Assembly (NCBI RefSeq): GCF_013387495.1
Contig: NZ_JABZEE010000035.1
Location: 116,643-180,642, forward strand
Length of the DNA: 64,000 nt
Direction of reading: 5' to 3'
Source: Streptomyces sp. PKU-EA00015
GTDB lineage: Bacteria; Actinomycetota; Actinomycetes; Streptomycetales; Streptomycetaceae
Below are positions 35,008-43,906 of this stretch, piece after piece; position 1 is the first letter of the stretch; each line of letters opens with the position of its first letter. The notes under the pieces were generated by a model. It had not been told where the DNA came from and did no database searches. It saw only the letters and a program-made list of their open reading frames with translations. The position numbers were made by a program, and so were the translations under genes.

Positions 35008-36084
35008 CTAGCGGCCCTGCTCGTAGCGACGCAGCTGCTCCATGTCGATCATGCTCGTGTCGAACAGGCTGGTCTCGTCGAGCGCGGCGCCCTGCTGAGC
35101 CTGCGGCTGGTGCTGCTGGTGCTGCTGGTAGGCGTAGGGGTCCTGCTGCGCGTACTGCTGCGGGTCGTAGCCCTGCTCCTGGTACGCGGCGTACGGCTCG
35201 GTGCCCTGGGCCCCGTAGCCGGCGTGGGAGACGCCCTCGGGGGCGTACGCCTCCTGCGCCTGGTAGCCGTACACGTCCTGCTGGGCCGGGATCTGCGGCG
35301 CCGGCGGCGGCTGGTACGCCGCGTACGTCTGCTGCCGCTGGGGCTCCGGGGCGGGGTCGGCCAGCTCGGCGAGGCCCGCCAGGTAGTCCGCGTCGCTCGT
35401 GGGCTGGTGGCTGCCCGCGGCGTCCTGCGCGGCCATGTGGGCGCCCAGATCGTCGGTGACGGTCCGGCCGTGCAGCTTCTGACGGCCGCGGCCGACCGCG
35501 TCGAGGGTCTTGGACAGCACGGCCTCGAAGGCGCCCAGCTTGGCGTCGACGTACTCGTCCGCGCGCCGGATGAGCGTCTGCGGGTCGCTGCTGTGCTCGG
35601 GAGCGTCCTCGTCGGCGAAGCCGTGCTCGTCGAGGCCCGGTCCGCGGCCGAGCAGCTTCTCGCGCCCGCGGTCGACCGAGCCGATGGTCTTGCTGAGGAC
35701 GACTTCGAAGTTGGCGAGCTTGGAGTCGACGTAGTCGTCGGCCTCCGCGCGGATCTCCTCCGCCTCCTGACGCGCCTCGGCGAGGATCCGGTCCGCCCGC
35801 TCCTGGGACTCGCGGGCGACCTGGGTGTCGGAGATGAGCGAACCGCGCTCGGCGTGGGCGGACTCGATGATCCGCTCGGCCTCCTTGCGGGCCTGCTCGA
35901 CGAGCTGTTCCCGGCCTCCGATGAGCTCCTGGGCCTGGGCGAGGGAGCCGGGCAGCGCCTGGCGGACCTCCTCGAGCATGGCGAGCAGCTCGGCGCGGTT
36001 GACCACACAGGAGGCCGACATGGGCAGGGACCGGGCGTTCCCGACCGCCTCGACGATCTCGTCTAGCTTCTTCTGCACGTCCAC
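35008..36084 (-). CDS. DivIVA-like coiled-coil protein with Tyr/Gln-rich tail
   Basis: 358 residues. Helical coiled coil over about 1-205, often labelled ATP-synthase-b-like or cell division initiation protein in actinobacteria. It contains an internal duplication with exactly 60-residue offset: ADDYVDSKLANFEVVLSKT at 115 and ADEYVDAKLGAFEAVLSKT at 175. Residues 240-345 are a low-complexity Tyr/Gln/Pro/Ala tail (repeats such as QQYAQQDPYAYQQHQQ) expected to be disordered. The position between coaD and the DUF177 gene is conserved in Streptomyces. Exact function unknown; polar growth or cell-envelope scaffolding is an inference from the DivIVA resemblance. Confidence 0.85.
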   Translation of the reverse strand: MDVQKKLDEIVEAVGNARSLPMSASCVVNRAELLAMLEEVRQALPGSLAQAQELIGGREQLVEQARKEAERIIESAHAERGSLISDTQVARESQERADRILAEARQEAEEIRAEADDYVDSKLANFEVVLSKTIGSVDRGREKLLGRGPGLDEHGFADEDAPEHSSDPQTLIRRADEYVDAKLGAFEAVLSKTLDAVGRGRQKLHGRTVTDDLGAHMAAQDAAGSHQPTSDADYLAGLAELADPAPEPQRQQTYAAYQPPPAPQIPAQQDVYGYQAQEAYAPEGVSHAGYGAQGTEPYAAYQEQGYDPQQYAQQDPYAYQQHQQHQPQAQQGAALDETSLFDTSMIDMEQLRRYEQGR

Positions 36085-36183
36085 CGTGTGTTTGCCACTC
36101 TCTACAGCCGGATTGGAGACGGACGGATCGACTGTACGGCCAGTCGGTGTCCTCCCGACACCGTGTGACGGACCGTCAGCGGC

Positions 36184-36693
36184 TCACTTCTCGGCGAGCC
36201 GCCGGACGAGGGCCTCGTGGACCACCGGCGGCAGCAGGTGGGAGACGTCGCCGCCCCACGCCGCGACCTCCTTGACCAGGCTGGAGGAGAGGAAGCTGTA
36301 GGTCGGGTTGGTCGGGACGAACAGGGTCTCGACGCCCGAGAGGCCGTTGTTCATCTGGGCCATCTGCAGCTCGTAGTCGAAGTCGCTGACGGCGCGCAGC
36401 CCCTTGACGATCGCGGGGATGTCGCGTTCCTTGCAGAAGTCCACGAGGAGACCGTGGTGGGACTCCACCACGACGTTCCCGTACTCGGTGGTGACCTGAC
36501 GGATCAGCTCGATCCGCTCCTCCACCGTGAACAGGCCCTTCTTGGACTGGTTGATCATCACCGCGACGTGTACGACGTCGTACAGCTTGGAGGCGCGGGC
36601 GATGATGTCGAGGTGTCCATTGGTGATGGGGTCGAACGACCCCGGACAGACTGCGCGGCGCAACTGAAGTCCCTCGCTCTCCGGTCCGGTCAT
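36184..36693 (-). CDS. coaD: Phosphopantetheine adenylyltransferase
   Basis: 169 residues from ATG 36693. Nucleotidyltransferase motif CPGSFDPITNGHLDI, KGLRAVSDFDYELQMAQMN, and the YSFLSSSLVKEV signature. It makes dephospho-CoA from 4'-phosphopantetheine and ATP. The ATG overlaps the rsmD stop (ATGA), the usual rsmD-coaD coupling. Confidence 0.97.
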   Translation of the reverse strand: MTGPESEGLQLRRAVCPGSFDPITNGHLDIIARASKLYDVVHVAVMINQSKKGLFTVEERIELIRQVTTEYGNVVVESHHGLLVDFCKERDIPAIVKGLRAVSDFDYELQMAQMNNGLSGVETLFVPTNPTYSFLSSSLVKEVAAWGGDVSHLLPPVVHEALVRRLAEK

Positions 36694-37274
36694 AGTGCGT
36701 CTTCGCACGTAGAGGCGGCGCGACCGTACCAAAGCGTCCCTTCGCCGTAGCGACGGGCCCGCAGCGGCTCGAAACCTTCGGGCCAGTTGAATTCTCCGCC
36801 TCTGGTGCTGCGCTCCACGGTGGCGAGCGCAGCGTCCGCGAGCCAGCCCTCGCGGCGGAGTGTGAGCAGAATCTCGCGAAGATCGTCGTCGGTGACGGCG
36901 TACGGCGGGTCGAGGAAAACCACGTCGTAGGGGTGCTCCGGAGCCGGGCCCGTGACGATCTGCTCGGCCTTGCCGGTACGGACCTCGGCACCGGGCAGGC
37001 CCAGCGCGCGGACGTTCTCCCGGACGGTACGGGCGGCGCGGGCGTCGGCCTCGACCAGCAGGGCGTGGGCCGCGCCGCGGGACAGTGCCTCCAGACCGAC
37101 GGCGCCCGAGCCCGCGTAGAGGTCGGCGACGCGAATGCCGTGGAGGCTGCCGAGCTGGGACTCCCAGCTGGAGAAGAGTCCCTCCCGGGCGCGGTCGGAC
37201 GTGGGGCGGGTGCCGTTGCCGGGCGGAACGGCGAGGCGGCGTCCGCCGGCCGCGCCGGCGATCACGCGGGTCAT
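36690..37274 (-). CDS. rsmD: 16S rRNA (guanine966-N2)-methyltransferase RsmD
   Basis: 194 residues from ATG 37274. MTRVIAGAAGGRRLAVPPG, SAM motif VADLYAGSGAVGLEALSRG and catalytic FLDPPYAV. Modifies G966 of 16S rRNA. Coupled to coaD; 37 bp after recG. Confidence 0.96.
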   Translation of the reverse strand: MTRVIAGAAGGRRLAVPPGNGTRPTSDRAREGLFSSWESQLGSLHGIRVADLYAGSGAVGLEALSRGAAHALLVEADARAARTVRENVRALGLPGAEVRTGKAEQIVTGPAPEHPYDVVFLDPPYAVTDDDLREILLTLRREGWLADAALATVERSTRGGEFNWPEGFEPLRARRYGEGTLWYGRAASTCEDAL

Positions 37275-37311
37275 CTCGGGCCTCTCTGTGCGGGCTGACC
37301 TCCCAAGTCTC

Positions 37312-39582
37312 TCAGCCCTTGTCGAGGTACTGCTCCCGCTCCTTGTCCAGCAGGGCGTCCAGCGCCATCCGCAGACCGGGCAGGTGCTCCAGCTCCGGAT
37401 CGGCCCGCACGACGGCGGCGGCCTCCTCGCGGGCGGCGGTGATGACCTCCTCGTCCTCGATGACGGCGAGCATCCGCAGCGAGGAGCGCACGCCGGACTG
37501 GGCCTGGCCGAGCACGTCGCCCTCGCGGCGCTGCTCCAGGTCGATCCGGGAGAGCTCGAACCCGTCCAGCGTGGCCGCGACCGCGCCCAGCCGGGCGCGG
37601 GCGGGGCTCGCCTCGGGCATCTCGGTGACCAGCAGGCACAGTCCGGGCGCGGAGCCCCGGCCGACCCGGCCACGGAGCTGGTGGAGCTGGGAGACGCCGA
37701 AGCGGTCCGCGTCCATGATCACCATGGCCGTGGCGTTCGGCACGTTCACTCCGACCTCGATGACGGTGGTGGCGACCAGCACGTCGACGTCTCCCGCGGC
37801 GAAGCGGCGCATCACGTCGTCCTTGTCGTCGGGCGCCATCCGCCCGTGCAGGACCTCGACGCGCAGTCCCGCGAGGGGGCCGCGGGCCAGCTGCTCGGCG
37901 ACCTCCAGGACCGCGAGCGGCGGCCGCTTCTCCGCCTCGTCCTCGGCCGACTTCTTCTTGGTCTTCTCGTCCTCGGCGTCGCCGATCCGCGGGCAGACCA
38001 CATACGCCTGGTGGCCGCCCTCGACCTCCTCGCGCACCCGCTCCCAGGCGCGCGCCAGAAAGTGCGGCTTGTCGGCGGCAGGGACCACATGGCTGGCGAT
38101 CGGCGACCGCCCGGCCGGCAGCTGGTCGAGCACGGAGGTCTCCAGGTCGCCGAAGACCGTCATCGCGACCGTGCGCGGAATGGGGGTGGCGGTCATCACC
38201 AGCAGGTGCGGCGGCTGCTTCCCCTTCGAGCGCAGGGCGTCGCGCTGCTCCACGCCGAAGCGGTGCTGCTCGTCGACGACGACGAGGCCGAGGTCGTGGA
38301 ACTGCACCTTGTCCTCGATCAGGGCGTGGGTGCCGATGACGATGCCCGCCTCGCCGGTCACCAGGTCGAGCAGTGCCTGGCGGCGCGCCGGCGCGCCCAT
38401 GGAACCGGTCAGCAGCACGACTTTGGTGCCGTGGTCCGAGCCCCCGAGCGCCCGCCCGTCGCCCGGCCCCCGCCCCTTCTGCGCAGACTCCCCCGGAGCC
38501 TTCGGCCCGGGGGGACCCCCCTCGCGCCAAAGTCCCCAGTTCTCGGCGAGCTCGCCCATCATCTCGGTGATCGAGCGGTGGTGCTGCTGGGCCAGGACCT
38601 CGGTGGGCGCGAGCATCGCGGCCTGACCGCCCGCGTCGACGACCGCGAGCATCGCCCGCAGTGCCACCAGCGTCTTGCCGCTGCCCACCTCGCCCTGCAG
38701 GAGGCGGTGCATGGGGTGCTCGGTCGCCAGGTCGTCGAAGATCTCCTTGCTGACCGAGCGCTGGCCCTCGGTGAGGGTGAAGGGCAGCTCGGCGTCGAAG
38801 GCGTCGAGCAGTCCGCCGGGCACGGGCCTGCGGGCGACGGCGGGCAGCTGGGTGTCCGCGAACCTGCGGCGGGCGAGCGCGACCTGGAGGACGAACGCCT
38901 CGTCCCACTTCAGCCGCTGCCGCGCGGCCTCGATGTCGGCCTTGGTGCGCGGCCGGTGGATCTTGTGCAGGGCGTCGGGCAGGTCGGTGAGCCCGCGGCC
39001 CTCGCGCAGGGCGGGCGGCAGCGGGTCGACGGCGTCCCGCGCGCTGGGCAGGACGGCGTCGACCGCCTTGGCGATCTTCCAGGACTCCAGCTTGGTGGTG
39101 GCCGGGTAGATCGGGATGAGCGCCCCGGCCCAGCTGTCCACGGCCTCCTCGCCCTCCTCGCCGCGCAGCAGTTCGTAGGCGGGGTGGGCGAGCTGGAGCC
39201 TGCGGTTGAACATGGAGACCTTGCCGGCGAACATCGCGCGGGTGCCCGGCAGCAGGTCGTTGTGCGGCTTGTGCACGCCCTTGCCGAAGAAGACCAGCTG
39301 GAGCCGGCCGCTGCCGTCGGTGATGGTCACCTCGAGCCGGCGCCCGCGGCCCTGATTGAAGGTCAGGACGCGCGCGTCGGCGACGCGGGCCACCACCGTG
39401 ACGTGCTCGTCCAGCGGCAGCTCGGACAGCGACGTCAGCTCGCCGCGCTCCGCGTACCGCCGGGGGTAGTGGTGCAGCAGGTCACCGAGGGTGTGCAGGT
39501 CGAGGTGCTCGGCCATCACCTTCGCGGTGGCGGCTCCGAGCGCGTTCTTGAGAGGTTCGTCGAGCGCGGGCACGCCACCCAT
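37312..39582 (-). CDS. recG: ATP-dependent DNA helicase RecG
   Basis: 756 residues from ATG 39582; a GTG at 39573 is an equally likely start. N-terminal wedge OB domain (HYPRRYAERGELTSL), helicase Walker A GEVGSGKT, DEQH-box VVVDEQHRFG, motif VI QLRGRVGRG. RecG remodels stalled forks and Holliday junctions. About 12 codons (GGPPGPKAPGES, near residue 354) come from a palindromic element at 38488-38521 and expand a surface loop. Upstream neighbour is the FakA-like gene with a 63-bp gap. Confidence 0.96.
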   Translation of the reverse strand: MGGVPALDEPLKNALGAATAKVMAEHLDLHTLGDLLHHYPRRYAERGELTSLSELPLDEHVTVVARVADARVLTFNQGRGRRLEVTITDGSGRLQLVFFGKGVHKPHNDLLPGTRAMFAGKVSMFNRRLQLAHPAYELLRGEEGEEAVDSWAGALIPIYPATTKLESWKIAKAVDAVLPSARDAVDPLPPALREGRGLTDLPDALHKIHRPRTKADIEAARQRLKWDEAFVLQVALARRRFADTQLPAVARRPVPGGLLDAFDAELPFTLTEGQRSVSKEIFDDLATEHPMHRLLQGEVGSGKTLVALRAMLAVVDAGGQAAMLAPTEVLAQQHHRSITEMMGELAENWGLWREGGPPGPKAPGESAQKGRGPGDGRALGGSDHGTKVVLLTGSMGAPARRQALLDLVTGEAGIVIGTHALIEDKVQFHDLGLVVVDEQHRFGVEQRDALRSKGKQPPHLLVMTATPIPRTVAMTVFGDLETSVLDQLPAGRSPIASHVVPAADKPHFLARAWERVREEVEGGHQAYVVCPRIGDAEDEKTKKKSAEDEAEKRPPLAVLEVAEQLARGPLAGLRVEVLHGRMAPDDKDDVMRRFAAGDVDVLVATTVIEVGVNVPNATAMVIMDADRFGVSQLHQLRGRVGRGSAPGLCLLVTEMPEASPARARLGAVAATLDGFELSRIDLEQRREGDVLGQAQSGVRSSLRMLAVIEDEEVITAAREEAAAVVRADPELEHLPGLRMALDALLDKEREQYLDKG
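38488..38521. repeat. Palindromic element inside recG
   Basis: CTCCCCCGGAGCC-TTCG-GCCCGGGGGG then ACCCCCC; a hairpin with UUCG-type loop. Same general layout as the element at 59382-59411. Confidence 0.6.
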
Positions 39583-39645
39583 TGCACACCACACCACCGA
39601 CAGTCGTCGCGCACCTGTGGACAGCGCGCCCCAGGGGGCGTGCGC

Positions 39646-41241
39646 CTACTCCACGCCGATGAGCAGCGGCGTCCCGCGGCCGCCGCCCTCGTAGACGAGG
39701 GTGTCGACGGCGAGGTACCCCTCGCGGACGTGGGCCTCCAGGTGTGCGGCGAGGCCGGTGGGGACCCCGTCGCCGAGCACGAGGGTGACCAGTTCGCCCC
39801 CGGAGGAGAGCATCCGGTCCAGGACCGTGAGCGCCGTGTCGGTGAGGTCGTTGCCGATGACGGCGACGTCGCCGTCGATCAGGCCCAGCACGTCACCGGC
39901 CTGGCACACGCCCGCCGAGGTCCACGACTGCCGTTCCGCCACGGCGAGTTCGGCGTACCGGGTCGCGCCCGCTGCCGCCGACATGGCGACCACGTCCTCG
40001 TCGAAACGGCGGTCCGGCTCGTGGACGGCGAGCGCCGCGATGCCCTGGACCGCGGAACGGGTCGGGATGAGCGCGACGCGGACGCCTTCCGCGCGGGCCT
40101 GTTCCGCCGCGGCCGCGGCGGTGTGCCGCAGGGACGCGTCGTTGGGCAGCAGGACGACCTCGCGCGCGTGCGCCCGCCGGATCGCGTCGACCAGTTCGCC
40201 GCTGGCCGGCGGTTCCCCCGGCCGCATGGGCACGGTCGTGGCGCCCGCCTGGTCGCACAGGTCGACCAGACCGTCGCCGGGGACGACCGCGACGACCGCG
40301 CGCTGCACCCGCTCGCGCGGTTCCGCGGCCGACTGGGCGGCCTCGGCGCCGAAGTGAGTGATCCGGATCCGGTACGGCCGCCCCGCCTCGACGCCGGCCT
40401 CGACGGCGGCGCCCGCGTCGTCCACGTGGACATGGACGTTCCACAGGCCGTCGCCGCCCACGACGACGAGCGAGTCGCCGAGCCCGTCCAGCCGGGTGCG
40501 CAGCCGGGCGACCGCCTCGTCGTCCGCCTCCAGCAGGTAGATCACCTCGAAGGCGGGCCCGCCGCCTTCGCACGGCTCGACCGCACGGGCCTGGAGCGCC
40601 GGCCGGGCCGACGAGAGTCCCGGGGCCGCCGGCGCCTCGCCGGAGACGGCCTCCACCAGGGCGCCGAGCACCGCGAGCAGACCGCGCCCGCCCGCGTCGA
40701 CGACGCCGGCCCGGTCGAGGACCGCCAGCTGGCGGGGAGTGTCGTCGAGGGCGGTCCGGGCGCCGGCGTAGGCCGCGTGGAGCGCGTCGGTCGGTGCGTT
40801 CTCGGCCGCCTCCGCGGCGGCCGCGGCCACGGTGAGGATGGTGCCCTCGACAGGGTGGGCGACGGCCTCGCGCGCCATCTCGGCGGCCCGCCGCAGCGCT
40901 CCGGCCAGCTGGCCGCCGGCGCCGATGCGCTCGGCCATGCCCCGCAGCAGCTGGGCGAGGATCGTGCCGGAGTTGCCCCGGGCGCCTATCAGCGCGCCGT
41001 GGGCCATCGCATGCATCACATCGGCGACCGAGGGCTGCGACCGCCCGGTCTCGTGGGCGGCGAAGACGGCTTCCACGGCCTGGGCGGCGGACTCCGCCGT
41101 CAGATAGAGGTTCGTGCCGGTGTCCCCGTCCGCGACGGGGTAGACGTTGATCGCGTCGATCTCCTCGCGCTCCCGGCCGAGGGCCTCCAGCGCCAGCGAG
41201 CACCAGGCGCGTACCACTTCGGCGTCCATCGTCTGCGGCAC
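39646..41241 (-). CDS. FakA/YloV-like DhaL (DAK2) domain protein
   Basis: 531 residues from GTG 41241, placed 8 nt after GAGGAGG. N-terminal DhaL kinase domain (about 1-200) with VYPVADGDTGTNLYLT, GARGNSGTILAQLLRG and GVVDAGGRGL; then a middle domain and a C-terminal EDD-like region. The arrangement is that of FakA, which phosphorylates fatty acids bound to FakB. In actinobacteria the substrate is not established, and no fakB is adjacent. Divergent from rpmB; upstream of recG as in many Gram-positive genomes. Confidence 0.88.
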   Translation of the reverse strand: MPQTMDAEVVRAWCSLALEALGREREEIDAINVYPVADGDTGTNLYLTAESAAQAVEAVFAAHETGRSQPSVADVMHAMAHGALIGARGNSGTILAQLLRGMAERIGAGGQLAGALRRAAEMAREAVAHPVEGTILTVAAAAAEAAENAPTDALHAAYAGARTALDDTPRQLAVLDRAGVVDAGGRGLLAVLGALVEAVSGEAPAAPGLSSARPALQARAVEPCEGGGPAFEVIYLLEADDEAVARLRTRLDGLGDSLVVVGGDGLWNVHVHVDDAGAAVEAGVEAGRPYRIRITHFGAEAAQSAAEPRERVQRAVVAVVPGDGLVDLCDQAGATTVPMRPGEPPASGELVDAIRRAHAREVVLLPNDASLRHTAAAAAEQARAEGVRVALIPTRSAVQGIAALAVHEPDRRFDEDVVAMSAAAGATRYAELAVAERQSWTSAGVCQAGDVLGLIDGDVAVIGNDLTDTALTVLDRMLSSGGELVTLVLGDGVPTGLAAHLEAHVREGYLAVDTLVYEGGGRGTPLLIGVE

Positions 41242-41494
41242 CTGGTGGTCCTCCTCGGTCGGCCGTGCGGGCCGTGGGCGGCGGGGTGCCTCGCAGCGTA
41301 GACCCCGGCTCCGACCAGGCACGGGGGCGGGTGCGCAGGAAGCCATGGTAGTTTCGTATCTCGGACGCAGCCGTTGTATGCTGCTCCGGTTGCCCGATGA
41401 GAATCGGGCCATTCCCCCGGCAGGCCACTTCAGATCACTGATTCCGGCACGCCGGATTTCACTGTAAGTGCATCTGAAGTCTTTGGAGTGACCC
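41242..41494. promoter_or_regulatory. Divergent promoter region of the FakA-like gene and rpmB
   Basis: 253 bp, clearly less GC-rich around 41340-41480. A candidate rpmB -10 is TATGCT near 41377. Two small hairpins follow in the leader: GCCCGAT/ATCGGGC at 41392-41409 and an ATTCCGGC/GCCGGAT pair near 41441-41458. TTTGGAG precedes the rpmB GTG. Confidence 0.45.
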
Positions 41495-41680
41495 GTGGCT
41501 GCCAACTGCGACGTCTGCGGCAAGGGGCCGGGCTTCGGCAACAACATTTCGCACTCGCACCGCCGTACGTCCCGTCGCTGGAACCCGAACATCCAGCGCG
41601 TGCGTGCCGTGGTCGGTCGGACGCCGAAGCGGCTCAACGTCTGCACCTCGTGCATCAAGGCCGGCAAGGTCTCGCGCTAA
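41495..41680 (+). CDS. rpmB: 50S ribosomal protein L28
   Basis: 61 residues, GTG start, ribosome binding site TTTGGAGTG. Zinc-binding (C+) form: CDVCG at the start and CTSC near the end. Streptomyces usually carry additional Zur-controlled C- copies elsewhere. An unusually good terminator follows. Confidence 0.97.
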   Translation: MAANCDVCGKGPGFGNNISHSHRRTSRRWNPNIQRVRAVVGRTPKRLNVCTSCIKAGKVSR

Positions 41681-41720
41681 CCGCGACGTTTCGTCGTAGC
41701 GCAGCCCCTGCGGTTGCCTT

Positions 41721-41752
41721 GAAAGCCGGTCCACCTCGGTGGACCGGCTTTC
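41721..41752 (+). terminator. rpmB terminator, shared with thiD
   Basis: Perfect 15-bp arms GAAAGCCGGTCCACC / GGTGGACCGGCTTTC with a 2-nt centre, followed by GCCTTTTCC. It lies 10 bp from the convergent thiD stop and may serve both. Confidence 0.9.
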
Positions 41753-41762
41753 GCCTTTTCCG

Positions 41763-42551
41763 CTAGCGGAGACGCCAGCCGTGGTCGACCGGGCCGATAC
41801 CCGCGCCCAGGGCGAACCCGGCCGCGATCGCGCCGGTGACGTACTCCTTGGCCGCCCGTACGGCATCCGGCACGGACATCCCCTTGGCCAGCCCCGACGC
41901 GACCGCCGACGCCAGCGTGCAGCCGGTGCCGTGCGTGTGCCGGTTGTCATGACGACCCGCGCGCATCCAGTGCTCCTCGGTTCCGTCGGTCAGCAGGTCG
42001 ACGGCGTCCCCGGCGAGATGACCGCCCTTGATCAGCGCCCAGCGCGGCCCGAATCCGAGCACGGCGTCGGCGGCCCGGCGCATGCCCGGTTCGTCGTGCA
42101 CCTCGATGCCCGTGAGCTGGGCGACCTCGTCGAGGTTGGGGGTGGCGACCGTGGCCCTGGGCAGCAGCTCGGTACGTACGGAGTCGAGTGCGGAGGCCGC
42201 CAGCAGCGGGTCCCCGTGCTTGGAGACGCCGACCGGGTCGACGACCACGGGCACCTCGGTGCCGGCCAGCAGTTCCGCGACGGTCCCGACGAGCTCGGCG
42301 GAGGCCAGCATGCCGGTCTTCACGGCCTGCACGCCGATGTCGTCGACGACGCTGCGGTACTGGGCCCGTACGGCCTCCACGGGCAGCTCCCACGCGCCCT
42401 GCACACCGGTCGAGTTCTGGGCGGTGACGGCGGTCAGCACGCTCATGCCGTGAACGCCGAGGGCCAGCATGGTCTTGAGGTCGGCCTGAATACCGGCACC
42501 GCCGCCGGAGTCGGACCCGGCGACGGTGAGCACGCGAGGGGGTATGGGCAT
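41763..42551 (-). CDS. thiD: Hydroxymethylpyrimidine (phosphate) kinase ThiD
   Basis: 262 residues from ATG 42551 (MPIPPRVLTVAGSDSGGGAG). Ribokinase-fold motifs: GSDSGGGAGIQADLK, TPNLDEVAQLTG and THGTGCTLASAVA (anion hole and catalytic Asp region). It phosphorylates HMP and HMP-P for thiamine synthesis. Downstream of thiL in the same direction, with a 17-bp tandem repeat in the 95-bp gap. Confidence 0.96.
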   Translation of the reverse strand: MPIPPRVLTVAGSDSGGGAGIQADLKTMLALGVHGMSVLTAVTAQNSTGVQGAWELPVEAVRAQYRSVVDDIGVQAVKTGMLASAELVGTVAELLAGTEVPVVVDPVGVSKHGDPLLAASALDSVRTELLPRATVATPNLDEVAQLTGIEVHDEPGMRRAADAVLGFGPRWALIKGGHLAGDAVDLLTDGTEEHWMRAGRHDNRHTHGTGCTLASAVASGLAKGMSVPDAVRAAKEYVTGAIAAGFALGAGIGPVDHGWRLR

Positions 42552-42590
42552 GTCCCCGAATCTACTGGGCGCCCCCATCCACCGGGCGTC

Positions 42591-42641
42591 CGGACCTGCT
42601 GAGCCTGCGGACCTGCTGAGCCTGAGGACCTGCTGAGCCTG
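42591..42641. repeat. 17-bp tandem repeat between thiL and thiD
   Basis: Units CGGACCTGCTGAGCCTG at 42591-42607 and 42608-42624 are identical, the third (42625-42641) differs in its first base, and a partial fourth (CGGACCTACTGGG) contains the thiL stop codon. Looks like recent slippage. Confidence 0.85.
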
Positions 42642-42646
42642 CGGAC

Positions 42647-43633
42647 CTACTGGGCGTCCGGCTGCCTGCCGTCCTCGATGTCCCCGAAGTGGTCCCAGCC
42701 GCCCTTGCTCGTCCACGGTGCGCCGTCGACCGTCACCTGGGGCAGCGCCGAGGGGTTGAGCACCTCTCCGATCACCTTCCAGCGGGCGGGCAGCTTGGCG
42801 TCCGGCGGGAACGTCGCGACGATCGCGTGGTCCTCTCCCCCGGTCAGCACCCACTGGAGCGGGTCGACGCCGACGGCCTGGCCGATGTCGTTCATCTGCG
42901 AGGGGATGTCGATCAGCCCCGAGCGCAGGTCGATGCGGACCTTGCTGGCCTCGGCGATGTGCCCGAGGTCGGCGACGAGTCCGTCGCTGACGTCGCACAT
43001 GGCGGTGGCGCCGAGCCCGGCCGCCGCGGGGCCGGCGTGGTACGGCGGCTCGGGCCGGCGGTGCGCCTCGACGAAGGCGCGCGGCGAGCGGAAGCCGCGG
43101 GAGAGCACCGCGTGCCCGGCGGCTGACCAGCCCAGCCAGCCGGTGTAGGCGACGACGTCGCCGGGCTGGGCGCCCGCGCGGGTCACCGGCTCGTGGTTGC
43201 GCAGGTCCCCGAGTGCGGTGATCGCGACGGTGATCACGTCGCCGCGTACGATGTCGCCCCCGACGACGGCCGCCCCGGCCACCTGACACTCGTCCCGGAT
43301 GCCGTCCATCAGCTCGGTGGCCCAGGTGACGGGAAGCTCGGCGGGCACCACGAGGCCGAGGAGCAGAGCGGTCGGGACCGCGCCCATGGCCGCGATGTCG
43401 GCCAGGTTCTGGGCGGCTGCCTTGCGCCCGACGTCGTACGCCGTCGACCAGTCACGGCGGAAGTGCCGGCCCTCCAGCAGCAGGTCCGTGCTCGCCACGA
43501 CCCGCCGGTCCGGTGCGGCCACGACCGCGGCGTCGTCGCCGGGTCCCAGCCGCACCGCGGGGGTGGAGGTGAGCCGGGAGGTGAGCTCCCTGATGAGCCC
43601 GAACTCCCCCAACTCGCCCACAGTGCCCTTCAC
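42647..43633 (-). CDS. thiL: Thiamine-monophosphate kinase ThiL
   Basis: 328 residues. PurM-like fold: GPGDDAAVV, STDLLLEGRHFRRDW, RKAAAQNLADIAAMGA, and CDVSDGLVADLGHIA plus LTGGEDHAIVATFP. Converts thiamine phosphate to thiamine diphosphate. Divergent from the AsnC-domain gene with a 273-bp gap. Confidence 0.96.
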   Translation of the reverse strand: MKGTVGELGEFGLIRELTSRLTSTPAVRLGPGDDAAVVAAPDRRVVASTDLLLEGRHFRRDWSTAYDVGRKAAAQNLADIAAMGAVPTALLLGLVVPAELPVTWATELMDGIRDECQVAGAAVVGGDIVRGDVITVAITALGDLRNHEPVTRAGAQPGDVVAYTGWLGWSAAGHAVLSRGFRSPRAFVEAHRRPEPPYHAGPAAAGLGATAMCDVSDGLVADLGHIAEASKVRIDLRSGLIDIPSQMNDIGQAVGVDPLQWVLTGGEDHAIVATFPPDAKLPARWKVIGEVLNPSALPQVTVDGAPWTSKGGWDHFGDIEDGRQPDAQ

Positions 43634-43850
43634 CGAGGTTCACCTCTCCGTTTGTGATGTGTCCGATGTATCCGACGTACCGGCGGCCTGGGCCGGCGAC
43701 CCCGCACTGCGGTCGCAGGCCGTCCCCGCCGTCGGTACCGTCGAGAGATACGTCAACTTCTGCTCTGTGCACGCCACGCTGCGGGCGCCGTAAGCCGCGC
43801 AGGTCTCCCCGTGGCCCGCGACGACGCGATACCGTGGCGACCCTTCTCCT

Positions 43851-43876
43851 TGGGATCTCCCCACCGACCGTAGGGG
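43851..43876. repeat. Palindromic element upstream of the AsnC-domain gene
   Basis: On the minus strand it reads GTCCCCTACGGTCGGTGGGG then AGATCCCA, sharing CCCCTACGG and the outer G/C arms with the element at 12501-12540. It lies within the thiL/AsnC-domain intergenic region. Confidence 0.4.
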
Positions 43877-43906
43877 ACATGATCCTGCTGCCGCCCTGGA
43901 GGTTCC

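Noticed and set aside
37135..41301. A 1388-codon plus-strand frame across recG and the FakA-like gene
   Set aside because: Antisense shadow; the minus-strand genes have full conserved motifs.
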